DNA from: Candidatus Raymondbacteria bacterium RIFOXYA2_FULL_49_16
GTDB taxonomy: Bacteria; Fibrobacterota; OXYB2-FULL-49-7; XYB2-FULL-49-35
Assembly (NCBI GenBank): GCA_001789205.1
Contig: MFYT01000097.1
Location: 36,549-95,621, forward strand
Length of the DNA: 59,073 nt
Direction: 5' to 3'
The notes under the pieces are model-generated. The model was not told the DNA's origin and did no database searches. It saw only the letters and a program-made list of their open reading frames with translations. This document shows positions 57,173-59,073 of the stretch, piece by piece. The translations under genes and the position numbers were made by a program. Numbering within the stretch: position 1 is the first letter of the stretch; each line of letters begins with the position of its first letter.

Positions 57173-57858
57173 ATCCAATGGACAAGGTAAAACTCCTTTC
57201 ACGGGTGCCGCTTTTCAGGGCGCTGCACGAGAAGGACATCAAGCGGCTCGCTGATGTCGTCATTCTCAGGAAATATGACAAGAACCAGGCCATCCTCCGC
57301 GAAGACGACAAGCATACCAGTTCCATGTTCATCATCGTCACGGGGAAGATCAAGGTCATGATCACCAGCTATGAGGGCAAAGAGGCCATTCTCGACATCA
57401 TGGAACCGGGCGATTACTTCGGTGAAATGTCCATCATCGACGGCGAACCCCGTTCGGCGAGCGTGTATGCCGTGGAACACACAGAGCTCCTTATACTGCG
57501 GCGTGAGGACCTGTTGGTCCAGATCGAGCGCAATCCAAAACTCGCCCTCTCCATGCTTATTGAATTTTCCCGGAGACTCCGCATCGCCGACCGCCGCATA
57601 TCGAGCCTGGCCCTGCTGGGTGTGTACGGCCGTATCGCCAATCTCATCATAGACCTCGCCAACAAGAAAGGCGAGGCCGTGGGAAAAATCATTGTTGTCA
57701 AGGACCGTCCCACGCACCAAGAGATCGCCGACATGACCGGCACCACGCGTGAGACCGTGAGCAGGGTGCTCAACAAGCTCCAACGTTCCGGGTCGCTTTT
57801 AGTCGAACGCGACAAACTTATTGTGCTGCACAAGGAAGAGCTTGAGAATGTTGAATAG
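57169..57858 (+). CDS. Crp/Fnr-family transcriptional regulator
   Basis: A 229-residue protein. The cyclic-nucleotide-binding domain spans 1-125 (LFRALHEKDIKRLADVVILR; TGKIKVMITSYEGKEAIL; PGDYFGEMSIIDGEPRSASV, with the phosphate-cassette pattern G-E-M-S and R-S-A-S-V). The winged helix has RPTHQEIADMTGTTRETVSR and VLNKLQRSGSLLVERDKLIVL. No cysteine cluster as in Fnr is seen, so it is a Crp-like sensor of cAMP or c-di-GMP, or without ligand. It overlaps both neighbours (TPR protein and PASTA protein), a strongly coupled arrangement. Confidence 0.92.
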   Translation: MNPMDKVKLLSRVPLFRALHEKDIKRLADVVILRKYDKNQAILREDDKHTSSMFIIVTGKIKVMITSYEGKEAILDIMEPGDYFGEMSIIDGEPRSASVYAVEHTELLILRREDLLVQIERNPKLALSMLIEFSRRLRIADRRISSLALLGVYGRIANLIIDLANKKGEAVGKIIVVKDRPTHQEIADMTGTTRETVSRVLNKLQRSGSLLVERDKLIVLHKEELENVE

Positions 57859-58585
57859 ACCTTCACGCAGGGACGTGGTCCTTATATTCATTTTTACCAT
57901 GGTCTTTCTCGGGATCCTTGGTTTTGCCGCCGACCTTCTGATTATTCCCTTCCTCGAGGGCAAATTTTTCAACAAAATCGCAATACCCGAGCTGCGCGAT
58001 CTCGATTCGGCGGCAGCGTGCAGCCAATTGACCGGCAAAGGTCTTGCCGTGGGCGACATACACCGCGGGTTCAGCATGTCCGCGCGTTCCGGTGCGGTCA
58101 TGTACCAGACCCCTTTTGCGGGACAGATCGTCAAAAAGGGACGGCGTGTAAGTTTTGTACTCAGCGCTGGACAGGAGATGGCCACTGTCCCCAACCTCCG
58201 CGAACTTTCGCCCTCGCAGGCCAGTGACACCCTGCAGCGCCTGGGGCTGCGCCTGGGAGAGACAAAGGAGGTCTACAGCCAGCGCTGGACGCCGGGAAGC
58301 ATCATTCATTCCAACCCCGCTGCCGGAGACAGCGTTCCCCGCGGGAGCGTTGTGGACATTACCATCAGCCAGAACAGCATCACGGGTAAAACATATGTTC
58401 CTGATTTTGTGAACCTCTCCCTCGAACAGACCAGGGAGATGGCTCGGAAATACGAATTGGCCCTGAGGCGGACCTCCTATCGGACCGAAAGCGAATTGGT
58501 CCCGGGTACGGTCCTCGAACAATCTATAAAAGCGGGTTCAAAGGTTGACAAAGGCACCTTCATCGACCTGGTTGTTTCCCAGTAG
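57848..58585 (+). CDS. PASTA-domain membrane protein
   Basis: A 245-residue protein; the ATG at 57848 lies 11 bases inside the end of the Crp gene with AAGGAAGAG upstream. One membrane helix (about residues 10-32, VVLIFIFTMVFLGILGFAADLL) is followed by three PASTA-type repeats (about 45-113, 115-182 and 184-245), each with a valine-proline start such as VPNLRELSPSQASDTLQRLG or VPDFVNLSLEQTREMARKY. PASTA domains bind peptidoglycan stems or beta-lactams, but no kinase or transpeptidase domain is fused here. It looks like a wall-sensing or anchoring protein. Confidence 0.83.
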   Translation: MLNRPSRRDVVLIFIFTMVFLGILGFAADLLIIPFLEGKFFNKIAIPELRDLDSAAACSQLTGKGLAVGDIHRGFSMSARSGAVMYQTPFAGQIVKKGRRVSFVLSAGQEMATVPNLRELSPSQASDTLQRLGLRLGETKEVYSQRWTPGSIIHSNPAAGDSVPRGSVVDITISQNSITGKTYVPDFVNLSLEQTREMARKYELALRRTSYRTESELVPGTVLEQSIKAGSKVDKGTFIDLVVSQ

Positions 58586-59073
58586 CGTTTTTCTCTGCTG
58601 CCTGGCGTTTTTGGCCGCGGGGTGCGCTTCCTTTAAAGTCAATAGTCCGGCGCCGGATGCACGCGCCCCGTCTCTTCCCTGCGGCGATCCGTACGCCATA
58701 TTTATCAACGGGAAGGTCTACGAGATCGCTGGCAGCTATGACATGGCTGAGGCGCTCTATCGTCGCGTCATCGAATGCGATTCAAACGCCCTCTATGTGC
58801 GCTATCTGCTTGCGCGGGGGCTTTTTTTCCGGAACCGGAACGACTCGGCGGAAGCGCTCCTTGCGCCAGTGGTGGCGCGCGACACCACGTTCGATTATTT
58901 TGTGCTCTGGGGCGACCTTCTCTACCGGAAGAAAGAGCTGACTGACGCGCTGAACGCGTATGAAATCGCGCTCGCCCGGTCCGCGGGAGATCCGCGTATT
59001 ATTAAAACACTCGCCTATCTCTACGAAGAAACCGGTCAGTACGAAAAGGCTGCCGCATATTATGAGTCGCTTG
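58572..59073 (+). CDS. TPR-containing lipoprotein (partial, runs off right edge)
   Basis: The frame from a TTG at 58572 (overlapping the PASTA gene by 14 bases) gives a lipoprotein signal SVFLCCLAFLAAGC, whose lipobox cysteine is followed by ASFKV. TPR-like repeats appear from about residue 60: AGSYDMAEALYRRVIECDSN, and NAYEIALARSAGDPRIIKTLAYLYEETGQYEKAAAYYESL in pieces. About 167 residues are present and the gene continues beyond the window. No Shine-Dalgarno sequence is seen, so another in-frame TTG upstream could be the start. It fits the envelope character of this cluster. Confidence 0.7.
   Translation, partial: MFPSSVFLCCLAFLAAGCASFKVNSPAPDARAPSLPCGDPYAIFINGKVYEIAGSYDMAEALYRRVIECDSNALYVRYLLARGLFFRNRNDSAEALLAPVVARDTTFDYFVLWGDLLYRKKELTDALNAYEIALARSAGDPRIIKTLAYLYEETGQYEKAAAYYESL

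Noticed and set aside
1-59073. CRISPR arrays, insertion sequences, tRNA or rRNA genes
   Set aside because: No regularly spaced direct repeat, transposase motif, cloverleaf or rRNA core sequence was noticed by eye; a tool scan could still find divergent ones.

Overview
The window reads as one contiguous bacterial chromosome segment from a Gram-negative, rod-shaped organism. Outer-membrane biology is clear: a LolA-type carrier, PorV/UPF0164-type barrel proteins, lipoproteins with lipoboxes, and an mreBCD-mrdA-rodA rod-shape operon. Several secreted proteins end in FlgD-Ig/Por-like C-terminal domains, and there is an MXAN_6640-type protease and a single-chain glycyl-tRNA synthetase. This set points to the FCB side of the tree; a Fibrobacterota-like or neighbouring candidate phylum is my best guess, inferred from gene style only. 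No rRNA, tRNA, insertion sequence, prophage or CRISPR array was seen. Layout: 0-2 kb, end of purL overlapping a DAHP synthase gene. 2-5.4 kb, accessory: a BrnT/BrnA toxin-antitoxin pair, a secreted two-domain protein with sorting-like tail, and a decayed ATPase pseudogene. 5.4-18.3 kb (minus strand), envelope block: Sm-like small protein, lolA, FlgD-tailed secreted protein, two PorV-like proteins, mreB, mreC, mreD, mrdA (PBP2), rodA, lgt, and a fused glycan phosphotransferase/nucleotide-binding protein. 18.5-22.8 kb (minus), housekeeping: small membrane protein, yicC, rpoZ, coaBC, family 4 uracil-DNA glycosylase and an unknown gene, preceded by a candidate small RNA ending in a strong terminator. 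23-27.3 kb: a secreted metalloprotease, a lipoprotein, a sulfatase-modifying-factor-like protein, and an orphan flgM behind a textbook sigma-28 promoter.

27.4-43 kb is the most unusual part. A LacI-type regulator with its own promoter and operator heads a minus-strand run of two ThuA-like proteins, two TIM-barrel isomerase/epimerase-like proteins and four Gfo/Idh/MocA oxidoreductases in strict alternation. REP-like palindromes sit in three of its four partner-to-oxidoreductase spacers. Flanking it are a trehalose-6-phosphate synthase/phosphatase fusion (otsAB) and, on the plus strand, a DegT-type aminotransferase, a fifth Gfo/Idh/MocA enzyme and an OPT transporter. ThuA-type and Gfo/Idh chemistry elsewhere makes 3-keto sugars, so I read the locus as a 3-keto-(di)saccharide system, possibly also making an amino sugar; the substrate is unknown.

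43-46.3 kb holds a zeta-like kinase with a small partner, a DUF3078-like protein, mscL and a second BrnT/BrnA pair. 46.3-59 kb (mostly plus strand) has a predicted barrel protein, glyS, ddl, tsaB, a sulfatase-modifying-factor-like lipoprotein (minus), rimI, two tandem paralogues with a C-terminal membrane anchor, a 1,207-residue TPR protein, a Crp/Fnr regulator, a PASTA protein and a TPR lipoprotein cut by the window end. All functional assignments rest on motif recognition by eye; no database search was run.
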